The notes under the pieces were generated by a model. The model saw only the letters and a program-made list of their open reading frames with translations, was not told the DNA's origin and made no database searches. Position numbers and translations under genes: made by a program. From Balamuthia mandrillaris (lineage: Eukaryota; Discosea; Longamoebia; Balamuthiidae): a stretch of DNA of 23,196 bases. Within the stretch, counting starts at the first letter, position 1. Each line of letters begins with the position of its first letter. The DNA is taken from NCBI GenBank assembly GCA_031835245.1, contig JAVKOQ010000624.1:1-23196 (forward strand). The letters are read 5' to 3'. Positions 9,981 through 21,400 of this stretch are shown in pieces.

Positions 9981-11140
9981 CAGGAGTGAATTATCTCATT
10001 TTTGGCTCAAATAATTAATTTCTCAGGTACACAATGCCCTCAGAGGCTGAAATCAGTTGCATTCGATTCGCCATGGTCTGGAGCATAGGTGGGTAAATTT
10101 TCATGGACATAGCTTGTTTGGTTACAGACTTGGCTTTTTTTTATATTTTTGTGTCTAAAATGAAATATTTATCATAATCACAAAGTTTTTCATTCTTTCT
10201 TTTTTTTTAGAGCTGTATATGCAGCGCTCCGTCGGAGCGGCACCTTTTCTCTGTATTTGGGGATGTGTTTGGCAAGTTTTTTTTGGTTTTGACCCTCAGG
10301 TTCATTGTGGGAGTGGATTATCTAGTTTTTGGCTCAAATAATTAATTTCTCAGGTACACAATGTCCTTAGAGGCTGAAACCAGTTGCATTCGATTCTCCA
10401 TGGTCTAGAGCATAGGTGAGTAAATTTTCATGGACATAGCTTGTTTGGTTACAGACTTAGCTTTTTTTTATATTTTTGTTTCAAAACTGGAATATTTATC
10501 TAGAACATACAGTTTTTCACTCTTTCTTTTTGTTTTAAAGCAGTGGATGAAGCGCTCCAGCGGAGCGGCACCTGGTCTGTGTTATTTTGGGACTATGTCT
10601 AAACAGTTTTTTTTTGTTTTGACTCTCAGGTTTGTTATGGGAGTGAATTATCTCGTTTTTGGCTCAAATAATTAATTTCTCAGGTACACAATGTCCTCAG
10701 AGGCTGAAATTAGTTGCATTCGATTCGCCATGGTCTGGAGCATAGGTGGGTAAATTTTCATGGACATAGCTTGTTTGGTTACAGACTTGGCTTTTTTTTT
10801 ATATTTTTGTGTCTAAAATGAAATATTTATCATAATCACAAAGTTTTTCATTCTTTCTTTTTTTTTAGAGCTGTATATGCAGCGCTCCGTCGGAGCGGCA
10901 TCTTTCCTTTGTATTTGGGGACGTGTTTGGCAAGTTTTTTTTGGTTTTGACCCTCAGGTTCATTGTGGAAGTGAATTATCTCGTTTTTGACTCAAACAAT
11001 TAATTTCTCAAGTACACAATGTCCTCAGAGGCTGAAACCAGTTGTATTCGATTCTCTATAGTCTAGAGCATAGGTGAGTAAATTTTCATAGACAAAGCTT
11101 GTTTGGTTACAGACTTAGCTTTTTTATGTTTTTATTTATA
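9981..11140 (+). repeat. ~330-bp satellite, about 3.5 units
   Basis: GAGTGAATTATCTC or a variant begins at about 9984, 10311, 10641 and 10969, spacing 327-330 bp. Each complete unit holds AATAATTAATTTCTCAGGTA, CATTCGATTC, GACATAGCTTGTTTGGTTAC, a T-rich stretch and the palindrome GCGCTCCGTCGGAGCGG (for example at 10224-10240). Units 1 and 3 are nearly identical while unit 2 differs, suggesting conversion or duplication of pairs. No gene. Confidence 0.9.
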
Positions 11141-11495
11141 CTTATGGTTGATATTGCTCCCTTCTTCAAAACTTTTGCCTTCACTCCCTGTAAGTTGATT
11201 TTTAGTTTTACTACTCCTCCTTTTCTCTTTTTCTTCCTCCTCAAACTCACTTGTATAGTTAGTGCTCCATCAGAGTGCTACTTTTACTTCTCTATTTTGT
11301 ACTATTTGCCCTTTTTTTCCTACATGACCCTGTTCTGTTTGAGCTTGGTTGTTTTTATTTTTTCTTCATCCTTCCTCAAAATCCCACGTGGGGTTAGCGC
11401 TCCGTCAGAGCGCTACTTTCACACCCTTAATTTGAACCACTTTCTCTTTTTTCCTTACATGACTCAGTTTTGTTTGAACTTGATTGTATTTTTCT
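11141..11495 (+). repeat. Duplicated 135-bp repeat block, two decayed units
   Basis: A diverged copy of the 9116-9230 spacer leads into two 135-bp units whose GTTAGTGCTCC or GTTAGCGCTCC starts lie at about 11258 and 11393. The block interrupts a 330-bp satellite unit, which resumes at about 11500. The first unit is more decayed than the second. Confidence 0.78.
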
Positions 11496-11760
11496 AAAAA
11501 CAGACTTCTTTTTTTTTTGAACTATATATGCAGCGCTCCGTCGGAGTGGTACCTTTTCTCTGTTATTTGGGGACGTGTTTGGAAAGTTTTTTTTGGTTTT
11601 GACCCTCAGGTTTGTTGTGGGAGTGAATTATCTCGTTTTTGGCTCAAATAATTAATTTCTCGGGTACATGATGTCCTCAGAGGCTGAAACCAGTTGCATT
11701 CGATTCTCCATGGTCTGGAGCATAGGTAAGTAAATTATTATGAATGGAGCTTGTTTAGAT
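11496..11760 (+). repeat. Last ~330-bp satellite unit
   Basis: It resumes with GAACTATATATGCAGCGCTC, carries the palindrome at about 11533-11550, then GAGTGAATTATCTC at 11621 and GACATAGC-like sequence near 11740 before running into the polypyrimidine tract. Confidence 0.82.
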
Positions 11761-11810
11761 GCAAACTTAGTTGGACAGAGAAAGCTTTTCATTGTCTTTA
11801 TTCTTTTTTG

Positions 11811-12416
11811 CTTCTTTTCTTTCTTTTTTTCTCACTCTTTTCTTCTTTTCCTCTTCCTCTTTTCTTTCTTCCTTTTCTTTTTTCTTTTTTCTCTTCTTTT
11901 TCTCTTTATTCCTTTCTTTTCCTCTTCTTCCCTCTTTTTTTTTTCATTTTTTCTTTTTCTTTCATTATCTTTCTCTTTTTTTTCTTCTTATTCTCTTTTC
12001 TTTCTTCTTTTTGCTTCTTTTTTTTTCTTCCTCTATCTTTCTCTTCTCTTTTTTTTTTCACTTTCTCTTTTTTCTTTTTTCTTTTTTCTTTTTCTTGTTC
12101 TCTTCTTTTTCTTTTTTTCTCTTTCTTCCCATTTTCTTTTTTTTCTCTTATTTCTTCTTTTTCATTTTCATTTTTGCTTATTTTTTCTCTCTTTTTCTTT
12201 CTCATTCTCTGTTTCCTTTTTTTCCTTTCTCTTTTTCTGTTTTTCTCTTTTTTCTTTTCCTTTCTTTCTTTTTCTTTTTATTTTTAACTTTTTCTACTTT
12301 TCTTTTTAGCTCTTTTTTTTCTCTTATTGTTCCTTTCATTTTTTTTCTTTTTCCTCTTTTCTCTTTCTATTCTTTTCTTTTTTTTTTCCTTTTTGTTTTT
12401 TTTTCTTTTCTTTCTT
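11811..12416. repeat. ~600-bp polypyrimidine (T/C) tract
   Basis: The plus strand is almost wholly T and C in irregular TTC/TTTC/CTT runs, with only scattered A or G. The opposite strand is polypurine. Long Phe/Ser/Leu ORFs on the plus strand and a Lys/Glu ORF on the minus strand arise from this composition and are not credible genes. Such tracts can form triplex (H-) DNA. Confidence 0.9.
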
Positions 12417-12645
12417 TGTACCAAGATTCCAGAAGTTCTTTCTTTTTACTAGTTGGCCAGAACAATACTTTTTTTTATTTTTCTTTCTGTTCAATTAACC
12501 ACCAGTGTAGCACTTAGTTGCAACACATATTGAATATGTTCTTCTATAAGAAATTTGAAAAAATCATAACTTTATGCCACTTTATTCAATTGACTTATAG
12601 ACTTAGAGTTTTATAGAATGAACCATGGGGAGTTGAATGCCGTAG
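12417..12645. other. AT-rich spacer flanking the PLE 3' end
   Basis: No gene or repeat recognised. It ends where the PLE terminal sequence begins, so it is the only stretch in the window that shows the DNA into which the PLE array integrated on this side. Confidence 0.5.
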
Positions 12646-13011
12646 GTTTGTACCGAGCCCAATAAAACAATTGGGCTAGAATCAACAAGAAGGCAGACGG
12701 AAGGAAGGGAAAAGAAGATTTATTTCTGAGCTCAAGGCCTTGCGAACCTTGACGGGGGGTTATGGCCCTGCTCACCTCTACTCTTGAAACAAAATTCTTT
12801 TGCAAATACAACCGCTTGCCAAAATATTGTTCTTATGATTTTTTTGCTTCGGCGTACCGGTTGTTCCTGATTGGTTCATTCTTATCTTCTCTGTTTCTTT
12901 TGAAAGAAGAACCTTATTAGAGAGAGATGGAAGAGACCTACGAGGATGACCTGCTTGGTACAAACACACGCAAAGCATGTCATTCCGATGCATGGACAGC
13001 TGTTTGCTGGA
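12646..13011 (-). other. 3' end of PLE copy A (terminal repeat)
   Basis: Non-coding end of the element. Positions 12646-12980 match 22862-23196 without gaps, with about 12 differences, all transitions. It holds the hairpin AGCCCAAT / ATTGGGCT (12656-12677) beside the terminus and a 13-bp inverted repeat GTTTGTACCGAGC (12646-12658) against GCTTGGTACAAAC (12953-12965, one mismatch). An open frame runs through 12778-12993, but the second copy changes several of its residues, so I read this as untranslated RNA. Confidence 0.82.
12656..12677 (-). other. Terminal hairpin of PLE copy A
   Basis: Perfect 8-bp stem AGCCCAAT / ATTGGGCT with a 6-nt loop AAAACA, 10 bp from the 3' end of the element. It is unchanged in the second copy at 22872-22893. 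It could fold in the RNA and help the reverse transcriptase recognise or prime on its template. Confidence 0.75.
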
Positions 13012-13238
13012 TCACATGCTGTTTTTTGTAGTCAGGGAAGGCTCCAAGCCTCTGGATGTCCTAACTATTCCTCGTTGATACTTCTGGAGAAAGAGAAAGT
13101 GGAGAACCTTGTGATGTCTCCCATAGAGAGTCCGTCGCTGCTTGAGGAACCGTTGCAGCTGAGTGGTAAGGCGGAAGGGACAGAGGCCGTTCTTCTCTAT
13201 GAGCTTCCTCATGAGCTTTGCTACGTTGGCGAGAAAAC
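13012..13238 (-). CDS. C-terminal end of PLE ORF2, cut off by Ty3 insertion
   Basis: The minus-strand frame continues from the PLE reverse transcriptase at the far side of the Ty3 insertion (boundary AAAC duplicated at 13235-13238 and 18422-18425). It encodes a basic ~75-residue tail containing FANVAKLMRKL-like and FLKQRRTLYGRHHKV sequence. Related PLE-type reverse transcriptases commonly end with a basic FxxxYGRHxxLxxKY-like segment after the thumb, and this segment fits that pattern. It ends at a TGA at 13012-13014. It is no longer contiguous with the rest of ORF2. Confidence 0.78.
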
Positions 13239-13473
13239 TGTTGGTAAAATCACCAACACTTATCTCAAGACTCCTCATGTTGGATCCGTCCCGGACCCTC
13301 AGCTCTCCTTTCTTTTGTATCCTCCATCCTTCCCTTCTCCCTTTTCCCTTTTCTCTCGGTGTACTTTGAAGCAACATCGGAGATTCACTCCCGTTGTCCT
13401 TCCTCTATTCTCTTGAATACACTTCTTGTCTCATCACTGACTCTTTTATTCTTGAGGTTGGATTCAACCAACA
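13239..13473 (+). repeat. 5' LTR of Ty3 copy B
   Basis: 235 bp, TGTTGGTAAAATCACCAACA at the start and TTCAACCAACA at the end. The start is itself a near-palindrome (TGTTGG / CCAACA). The gag ATG at 13526 lies only 52 bp downstream, so the primer-binding site must fall in 13474-13525; I could not match it to a specific tRNA. Confidence 0.95.
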
Positions 13474-13525
13474 TTTTTTTTGACTTACATAAGTGATTCA
13501 AATCCCCTCTTGTGCTACGCACATC

Positions 13526-16500
13526 ATGGAAGCCTCAGCCGCTCTTGACACCCTCCGTGAACAGCTTTGCAAGGCACAACAGGAGTACCTTTGCATGCTC
13601 CAACAATCCTTTCAACTTGAGCTTGACATCCCCAGCTGCCCTGAGACTGAACGCGTCGCCAAAGAAGAAGAACAGCACAAGGTAAACGAAGCTGCAGAAC
13701 ACACTAGAAAGGCCATGGAACGGTTACAACAGCGTATAGACAACTTTGTTGTGTTCCTCGCATCCACCTCGGCCACACTAGGCAACTCTTCCACATGCAA
13801 CACTACCGCTGCCGCTGTTTCTCCTCCCTCGCCTGTTCCACAGATCTCTCCCATACAGTCACCTCGTTCGAGTTCACCCTCTCCCGTTGACGTTTCCATC
13901 AACAACACAACTGCTTCCAACAGCACACACATTCCCTCTGTTCCAGAAACACAGAGCAACACAACTACTCCTTCCCCTCCTACTCAGAAGAAAATGCCTC
14001 GCCTTCCCCCTGGACTACCTAAGTTTGACGTCAGCAGGCGCCAGGACCCCGCTCTTCACACCATGGAACTGGAGTATCACCTTAACGCCTACAACTACCC
14101 TGAGGACAGATGGACGCAAGCCCTCATCACCACCCTTGTTGGAGACGGACGTCTTTGGGCCATTAGCACTCTACAAGACCAACCATGGAACGTTGCTCGA
14201 GACCTCTTCCATCGGCACTACCACCTTCCAGACATCGAGGCCACAATGATAGAGGCTGTCACGTTGTTTTGACAGAAGCCTGGCGAAAGCGTTCATCAGC
14301 TCATCGATCAGTACTCTGTACTCTGTAATCATCTTCCTGACACCTTCTACGACTACCTCAAAGCCTTTTTCTTTGGACGAGCCCTTCTTCCCCACATCAA
14401 GTCGAAGTACAAGCAACAGACTCTTCGCAACAAGCCACAAGATGTCATCGCTGCTTTTGAGCTCGCAGTCCTCATTGAGTCAGAGTTTCCCCAACCTTCT
14501 TTGAAAGATAAAGGTCACAGCAAATCACCTCAACGGCAATCACCATTACCCCACACAATAGGTGCTGTTTGCGCACACTGCAAAACACGCAACCACACGG
14601 AAGATCAGTGCCAAAAAAAGGCCCGCAGGCTACAACGGCAGTCTTCTCAAGCAACGTCTGTTACACCAGCCTCATCTTCTGCTCCTGCAACACGCAACCC
14701 CACGTCAACACTGCCGCAACAAACACGCGCACAACTACCAGCACGGCAGTCGTCTCCCAGCTCACGTTCCCTCAACTCCATGGCTTCTACACAGCAACAG
14801 AGCAACACACCTGCTCCTACCATTGAGCAGCAAGACTCTATCGGTGATGAAGAGGAATACGACGAGTTCTATGAGTCACAACGGGCTCTCAACTCTATCA
14901 CCGTCACTGACGATATGCCCGGACCCAACGACCCCATCTGTGCCCCGATGACCATCAACGGCCGTCGTGTCACTGCAGTCATAGACTCTGGCGCCAGCCA
15001 CTCCTTTATGGACCCTTCTATTGTTGACTTAGTTCGTGCCAAAACCAAGCAAGCCAACTACACGGTCAAACTCGGACACTGTGAAACCACCACTACATGT
15101 GCTGCTGAAATGGAGCCACTCGCTATTGGCTTCGGCGAACGCCGTTTCCATCACATGTTCTCTGTATTGCCTCAACCAGATGGTCAATCGATCATCCTGG
15201 GCCGCGACTTCATGCGCAAGTCTGGCATGGGCATAACAGACATTCCAATCAACTACCCTGAGGAACCACTACCCCGCTCCAAGGACCACGACATCACCCG
15301 ACACCAACATCAACATTTGGTGAAAGCTGTCAAGGAACACATCCGCAAGCGTATTCTCAAAGCCATCGAGAAATACCTCCAGGAGAACGAGGCTCTACCC
15401 ACAGGACCTTCCTGTACCCTTCCCGAAGCGGTTCTCCATCTGGACACTGGAGACCACCCTCCTGTCTTTCGCCACCAATACCCCATCCCACACCATTTAA
15501 TGCTCGTAATTGATCTGCAAGTGGCGGAATGGCTGCATACCGGCGTCATCGTGCTCGCCCCACCGGACAGTCCCTGGAACTCTCCTCTCACCGTCGTACC
15601 CAAGAAGGACGCTGACAGCAACGTTACCCAGTGGCGTGTCTGCATCAACCCGCGCCTCCTGAACAAGCTCCTCTTGGACCTCACATACTCAATCCCTACT
15701 ATCCGCAGCATTATCTCCAAAGTGCAAGGCTTTTTCATCGCCTCTGCCCTCGACCTTATCTGGTCTTACACGCAATGCCCCATTGCTCCCGAAGACTGCG
15801 TCAAAACTACATTCACATGGAACGGTCGTTGTTACATGTTCGTCGCCGCCATTTTTGGCATCAAGATCGTTGCACAACACTTCCAGCGCCTCATGGATGT
15901 TGTCACTGCCGCTATTGCCGAGTTCACTTCCCATTACATTGATGATCTAGCTGTTGTTTCCCAAAGTGTGGAAGAACATATCGAGCACCTTATCCGCGTT
16001 ATCCTCACTCTCACCGCTGCGGGACTCCGTATCCGTCGGGAGAAGTGTCAGTTCGGGTACAAACGCCTCTGCATTCTCGGTTTTATCATCAATCACAGCA
16101 ATATCCTTCCCGACCAACGCAAGCTCTCCACTTTCGCACTCCTAGAAGTACCATCCACTGGCAAGCAAATGCAATCCTTCCTTGGCTTTGCAGGCTACCT
16201 CCGCGACTTCATCCCCATGTTCGCCCAACTTGTTCGGCCCCTTGACGCCCTCCGGTACATCAAGGACGTTCGTCCCCATTGGAACCAAGACTGCCAAGAC
16301 GCCTTTGATGCCCTCAAGCGCATCTTATCCAACCCACCTGTGCTCTCTCTCTATGACCCATCCTTACCTCTTTTGGTTGGCACTGATGCCTCCCAATTTG
16401 GTGTTGGCGCCGTCCTTTACCAGATCGGACCCAACAACAAGCACCAGTACATCGCGTTCACGAGCAAGGCCCTCAACCCTGCCCAACGCAACTATCCTGC

Positions 16501-18175
16501 CACCAAACGTGAGATGCTCGCCATACTCTTCGCCGTCCGCTCCTTCAGCGATTGGCTCTACGGCAACAAGTTCACGATCTATTCTGATCACAAGGCTTTG
16601 TCCTACCTCTTCACTTCTAACAGTAAGAACTACACCCTCAACTATTGGGCTCTCCTCATCTCAGAGTACAACTTCGAGATCATCCACCGCCCTGGCGTTC
16701 ACATGATTCTCGAGGACTGCCTTTCTCGGCTGTACCCGCGCTCCTTCTGGGACAACGGTGGTCTTACACCCCCCTCCATCCCTCTGGACGCCCCTCGCTT
16801 GCCTCAGCGCAAACCTCGCGACCTCAAGGCTCTCGCTTTGGTTGACAACTCCCCATCCACGGCCAAATCCGCTCTTAACAGGCACATCAAGGGCAGACTC
16901 AACAAGCAACTCCCTTCCACCTCTGAACGGAAATGCTTCCTGCAGCTGTTCCACACAGAAGGACATCACGGAGCAGAAACCTTGTTCATCAAGATCTGGA
17001 ATGAAGGCTATTATTGGCCTACTCTTCATGCTGACTGTTCCCGCACTTGCCTACAGTGCAACGACTGCCTTAAGCACAACGTCACCAAACACGGCTTTCA
17101 TCCCCTCAAAACCATCCATGCTACTTACCCCTTCGATCACGTTGCCATTGATCTGTTTGGCCCCCTTCCCACTTCTTCCAAAGGCTTCAACTACGTTCTG
17201 GTCACCACAGACATCGCTACCCGGTTCACTTCCCTCCGCCCAGTCCACGCCAAGACTGCCAAAGATGTGGCCCGCACCCTCTATCAAGTCATCTCTGATT
17301 TCGGTCTCCCTAAGATCCTTCAGTCAGACAATGGCACTGAGTTTGTCAATGCAGTCATCAAAGCTCTCAAGACACTCTCTGGCTTTGAGCATCGGTTCAT
17401 CTCAGCCTATCATCCTCGAGCTAACGGAGCTGCAGAAAGCCATGTCAAGCTGGCCCGCAACACCCTTAACAAGCTCATTAACAGTGATTGGTCTCACTGG
17501 CACACCTTTCTTCCTGCCGCCCAATATGCAATCAACCAACGCGTTACTTGTTGCCACAAATCTTCCCCTTTCCAACTGTTCTTTGGTCGCCCAGCTACCA
17601 CTCCACAAGACTATTCTTCTTCCTCTTCCCAGCTTCCTACCGAAACCCTCCTCTTGGAGAACACCAAGCAAATGCATGATATTGTCTACCCGGCATCAGC
17701 ATCTTCTACTCGGAAGCACAGCTCTAACATCAAGGCTCAACATGATTCTTCTAAGCCACTCCGTGAATTTTCCGCTGGCTCCAAAGTCATGCTACGCAAG
17801 CCTCCCAGGTCTTCCAAGTCTCTTCCTGAATACTCTGGCCCTTATACAGTCATCCGCTGCAATCATGGTGGTGCATACCTCCTCCAGGACAGCACTGGCG
17901 TTACCCTCCCGGACAAGTTCAGCCCCAACCAGCTGAAGCTCGTTGCCCCCCCAGAGGACTCTACTACCAATGACCTCCCACCCGATGAGTATGAAATAGA
18001 CGAAATCCTTGATCACAAAGGCCCAGCCAATAAGCATGAATACTTTGTTCACTGGAAAGGCTACCCACATTCTGATAACCAATGGATCCCTGCTAAAGAT
18101 GTCCATGCTCCCAAACTCGTCAAACGTTATTGGGACCTCCTCAAACAATCCTCTTCACCTTCTACTTCTTCTTAA
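13526..18175 (+). CDS. gag-pol region of chromodomain Ty3 element (about one break)
   Basis: Gag begins with the ATG at 13526 (MEASAALDTLREQL), has a coiled N-terminus and Ser/Thr/Pro-rich middle, and ends in a zinc knuckle CX2CX4HX4C (CAHCKTRNHTEDQC, about 14570-14611). Then come protease (VIDSGASHSF, about 14980), reverse transcriptase (SPWNSPLTVVPKKD; YIDD catalytic box near 15937), RNase H (GTDASQFGVGAVLY near 16380; YSDHKALSYL), integrase with an HHCC finger (HTEGHHG to CLQCNDC, about 16955-17070) and D-D-E core (AIDLFGP; QSDNGTEF; HPRANGAAESH), and a chromodomain (EIDEILDHKG to HWKGYPHSDNQW, about 17990-18090). The 3' end TAA lies just before the polypurine tract at about 18175-18184. 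Chromodomains of this type are known to steer integration to modified histones. Confidence 0.92.
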
Positions 18176-18186
18176 GAGGGGGAGTA

Positions 18187-18421
18187 TGTTGGTAAAATCA
18201 CCAACACTTATCTCAAGACTCCTCATGTTGGATCCGTCCCGGATCCTCAGCTCTCCTTTCTTTTGTATCCTCCATCCTTCCCTTCTCCCTTTTCCCTTTT
18301 CTCTTGGTGTACTTTGAAGCAATGTTGGAGATTCACTCCTGTTGTCCTTCCTCTATTCTCTTGAATACACTTCTTGTCTTGTCACTGACTCTTTTATTCT
18401 TGAGGTTGGATTCAACCAACA
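18187..18421 (+). repeat. 3' LTR of Ty3 copy B
   Basis: 235 bp, same length as the 5' LTR. Preceded by the purine-rich tract AAGAGGGGGAGTA, the likely plus-strand primer site. Differences from the 5' LTR are all transitions and mostly at CG/TG/CA positions. Confidence 0.95.
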
Positions 18422-21400
18422 AAACTTTGTGGTCGCATGTTTGTAATGGCCAAAGAGTGAAGTCGTGAGGTGAAGACGCCGTAGATGATGTGGTCCGGCA
18501 AGTCAGTATCCTGTTGGGGGTAGTTGAAGTGCGGGAGAGAGAACTTGTCCGTTTTGTTGAAGGTCTGGGCGCACCAGACTCGAGTTTTGGATCCGCTATA
18601 ATCCGGTGGTGGTTGGGTAATGAAGATGGTGGTGTCTAAATAGTCTACTGACTGGAAAGGGGGTTTGTTTTGAAGTTGAAGAGAGAGGATCCCTTTGGGG
18701 TAAAGTCCAAGACTTTTACCGTCCGTATACTGGTACTGGTGAACGTATGGATTGTTGAAGAGTGCAATGTCATCTATCTTTTGTACTGATTTAGAAAAGA
18801 TGTGTGCTACATGGGGTTCCATTTTTTGAAGTTGTAGCATGAACTTGCATTCATAGTGGCAGGTGTAGAAGTTAGCAAGGTCGGGTCCGTGGTTGACCCC
18901 TTGGCTTATACCTCGGTCTTGTTTGAGTACTACGTTGCCATAACGTACGACACAGTTCTTGATTTGCCATTGTAGCAGTTCAAGGATCTGTTCAACAGAG
19001 AAGATGTGAGAGCCATGAGAGATTGTGGCCTTGCTTCGAAGGTTGCCTGTCCATTGGGCACCCTTGAGGTTGATGAGGATGTGGGAGCACCTTCTCCTCT
19101 TTGCAATGCGGATCACTTCCTCCTTCAGTGCACGGATAAGGTCATCCTGGTCAATGTTGTTGTAGAACCCATCAATGTCAAAGGCGCACACCGAGATGGC
19201 TTCCTCCTTGGGGTTCTCGTTCCACTCTTGTAGACGTTGGACTACCTCCGTTGAGGTTTCGATGCTCCAGAACCAGTTGAGTCCTGTGTGAAGCTTGTGA
19301 AGCCGGGCCTTCTTCTTGAGTTCATCGAGTAGGAGACGGAGGAAGTGGTGGAGGTATTTGCAGAGTGGAGTAGTGGTGGTTTTTAGGGCTGCTGTGATGG
19401 GGCGTTCCGCTGGTTTGTCTTTGTGTCTTTTGGGGATGATGTAGTGTGTGGCAAGACCTTTAGGGGCAGAGATCTTGTACCGGCGGAGGAACGAAGCATG
19501 GGCCTTGATGATGCTCTCTTCTCCTTCTTGAAGGAGAGTGTAAGGAGAGGTAGCAGGGATGGGGAAGACGTCACGGTTGGTGGAAGAGGGAAAGGTAGTG
19601 AAGGGTGCAGAGAGGGAGAGTTTTGTATCGAATAGGTAGTTGAAGTGCCGTAGGCGCATATGAGCTTTGCAGACAAAGCTGAGGTTTCCTGAGAGTTTGT
19701 CTGTCAGGGATATAGCCCACAGGTCCTTCATACGTTTGATAAGGGATTGAGTGCTACTACTGTTGATGACAGCTTGGTGTACAGGCGTGTATTGTCGGTG
19801 GCTTGTCAGTCGCTCATGTGCCAACCGGAGGACCTCTTGTTGCCAATTGTAGAGGTTGGATGGGAGGAGACCAAGCTTTTCTATCTTTTGTGTGATGAAG
19901 CGTTCTGTGTCTCCGTGGAGCCGATCAATAATGACATGGACAGGGGGGGACTCCCGTTCCACGTGTTTGCTACCTTTGTAGATGAGGGAGCATAGTTGAG
20001 AGGCGGCGGAAGATCGTGAAAGAGCCAGAACCACTTTGGGATCACATGTATCAACATGGCTGTAGCAGTTTGTAAAGGATGCAAAATGTTCCTCTTTGCA
20101 CCGGCATGGAGCTGGTGAGAAGATATCGTTGGGTGTGGTGTCCCGTACCACCTTCTTGGCATTGATGAGAGCTGCTCCAACAGACCTTCCATGATAGAAG
20201 ACCGGTTTGATGCCTTCCCAACGGAGGGGTTCTGGGAGGAACTGCGCGGCTTTGTGGAAGATGTTGTGGAGGCCGATGCGCTTGAATAGCATAGCACAGT
20301 ACTCGAGGGGAAGGGGGTGACGGGGTGGTTGTTTCTTGGAGGATGGCTTGGCATGGCTGTTATCCAAATGTTCCAGGAGGGCATCTCGGAGGGTCTTGCG
20401 TCGCTCCGCGGTGAGGGTGTTGCAGACGCGGTGGTGATGCTGGGTAACCTGGACGCTAGGTGGGAGGGCCTTCCCACTTGTAGTGAGTCTCTTCCCAATG
20501 ATGGCTGAGAGCATGCCTTGTATGTGTCGGTCACGGATGTGAGCCAGGTGGTCCTTGAGCTTTGAATCCTTGACTTTCATAAGAGAGTATACCTGGCGGA
20601 AGTAGTCACGGTGGTGTTGAGGCTTAGGTAGGTTGGATGGTTGCTTGGAACGTTGCCTGCTGTTGCCGGGGGCATAGACTGAGACTGAGAGCAGTAGCAG
20701 AGAAGGTGGAGGTAGTGTGGGAGGAGAGGAGGAGGATGAAGAGGATGGGGAGGAGGAGGGGGAAGAGGGAGAGGAGGGGAAGAAGAAGAAGCTCGGAGGT
20801 TGTACAGTTGGCTGGTGGCAAGGAGGGTGGCGGTGAACATGAATAGGTGGGTTGAATTTCTTTTTGTTGCAAAGGCGGCGATGTTTGTTGGCGTGATGGC
20901 TGTGGTGGTTTAGTTTTTGGTCATATCTCCATTGGGCTTGCGTTTGCAGCGCGTGAATCCAGTAGTGCTCGGCCTTGAGGGGTTCCATGTCCTCTGGGAC
21001 TTGTTGTAGAGGGATGATGCTGATGTATGATCCTCTGCATCTGCGGATGAATCGTGAGAGGGCGATATTGCGTACCCTGTTAGGGCTGTACGCTGCTGAG
21101 ATTTCTTGTAGAACACGGGTGCAGGCAGTGCAAGAGGTCCAACCGACATAGATAGGTGACTGATTGTATTTAAAGGAGTAGAGGGCGTAGATGACGCGGT
21201 TAGTAGAGGTAGGGGAGGGAGTAGAGAGTTTTTTTAACGCAAGGAACCGTTGACGGATCCTATGGAGGCGTTTCTCCGTGAAGGTGGCAGGGTTGTTATG
21301 AGCGTTGAGAGCTGTTTGTTCCATTTCCTTTTGGGTGGGAACGTCTCTCTTTGCCGTTCTTCGGGTCACTGCTGGTGTTGTTGGCTTTTGCCTGACGCTT

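Larger units (their letters stand above)
13239..18421 (+). mobile_element. Near-whole chromodomain Ty3/gypsy element (copy B) nested in the PLE
   Basis: A 5183-bp element with two 235-bp LTRs starting TG and ending CA, about 8 differences apart (all transitions). AAAC duplicates flank it (13235-13238 and 18422-18425; a shared A would make five). It carries gag, zinc knuckle, protease, reverse transcriptase, RNase H, integrase and a C-terminal chromodomain, so it is a chromovirus. It lies in the opposite orientation to the PLE and splits its reverse transcriptase gene. The low LTR divergence points to a recent insertion. It is nearly whole, with about one break in its coding region, and I treat it as a young fossil. 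Confidence 0.95.

Noticed and set aside
9125-10018. Long plus-strand ORFs (297 and 169 codons) with 45-residue repeats
   Set aside because: The repeat length of 135 bp is divisible by three, so frames stay open by arithmetic. The products are low-complexity Phe/Ser/Leu and the same DNA is a satellite elsewhere.
11740-12517. Three overlapping Phe/Ser/Leu ORFs and an antisense Lys/Glu ORF
   Set aside because: They follow directly from the polypyrimidine composition; several frames are open at once and none has a domain.
12778-12993. 71-codon ORF at the PLE 3' end, with a near copy at 22994-23185
   Set aside because: The frame follows ORF2, but the two copies differ at several amino acids over a short stretch, with no sign of purifying selection; better explained as 3' untranslated sequence.
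13474-13525. tRNA gene or B-box suggested by GATTCAAATCCC
   Set aside because: There is no A-box or cloverleaf around it; it lies where the Ty3 primer-binding site should be and may at most reflect that.
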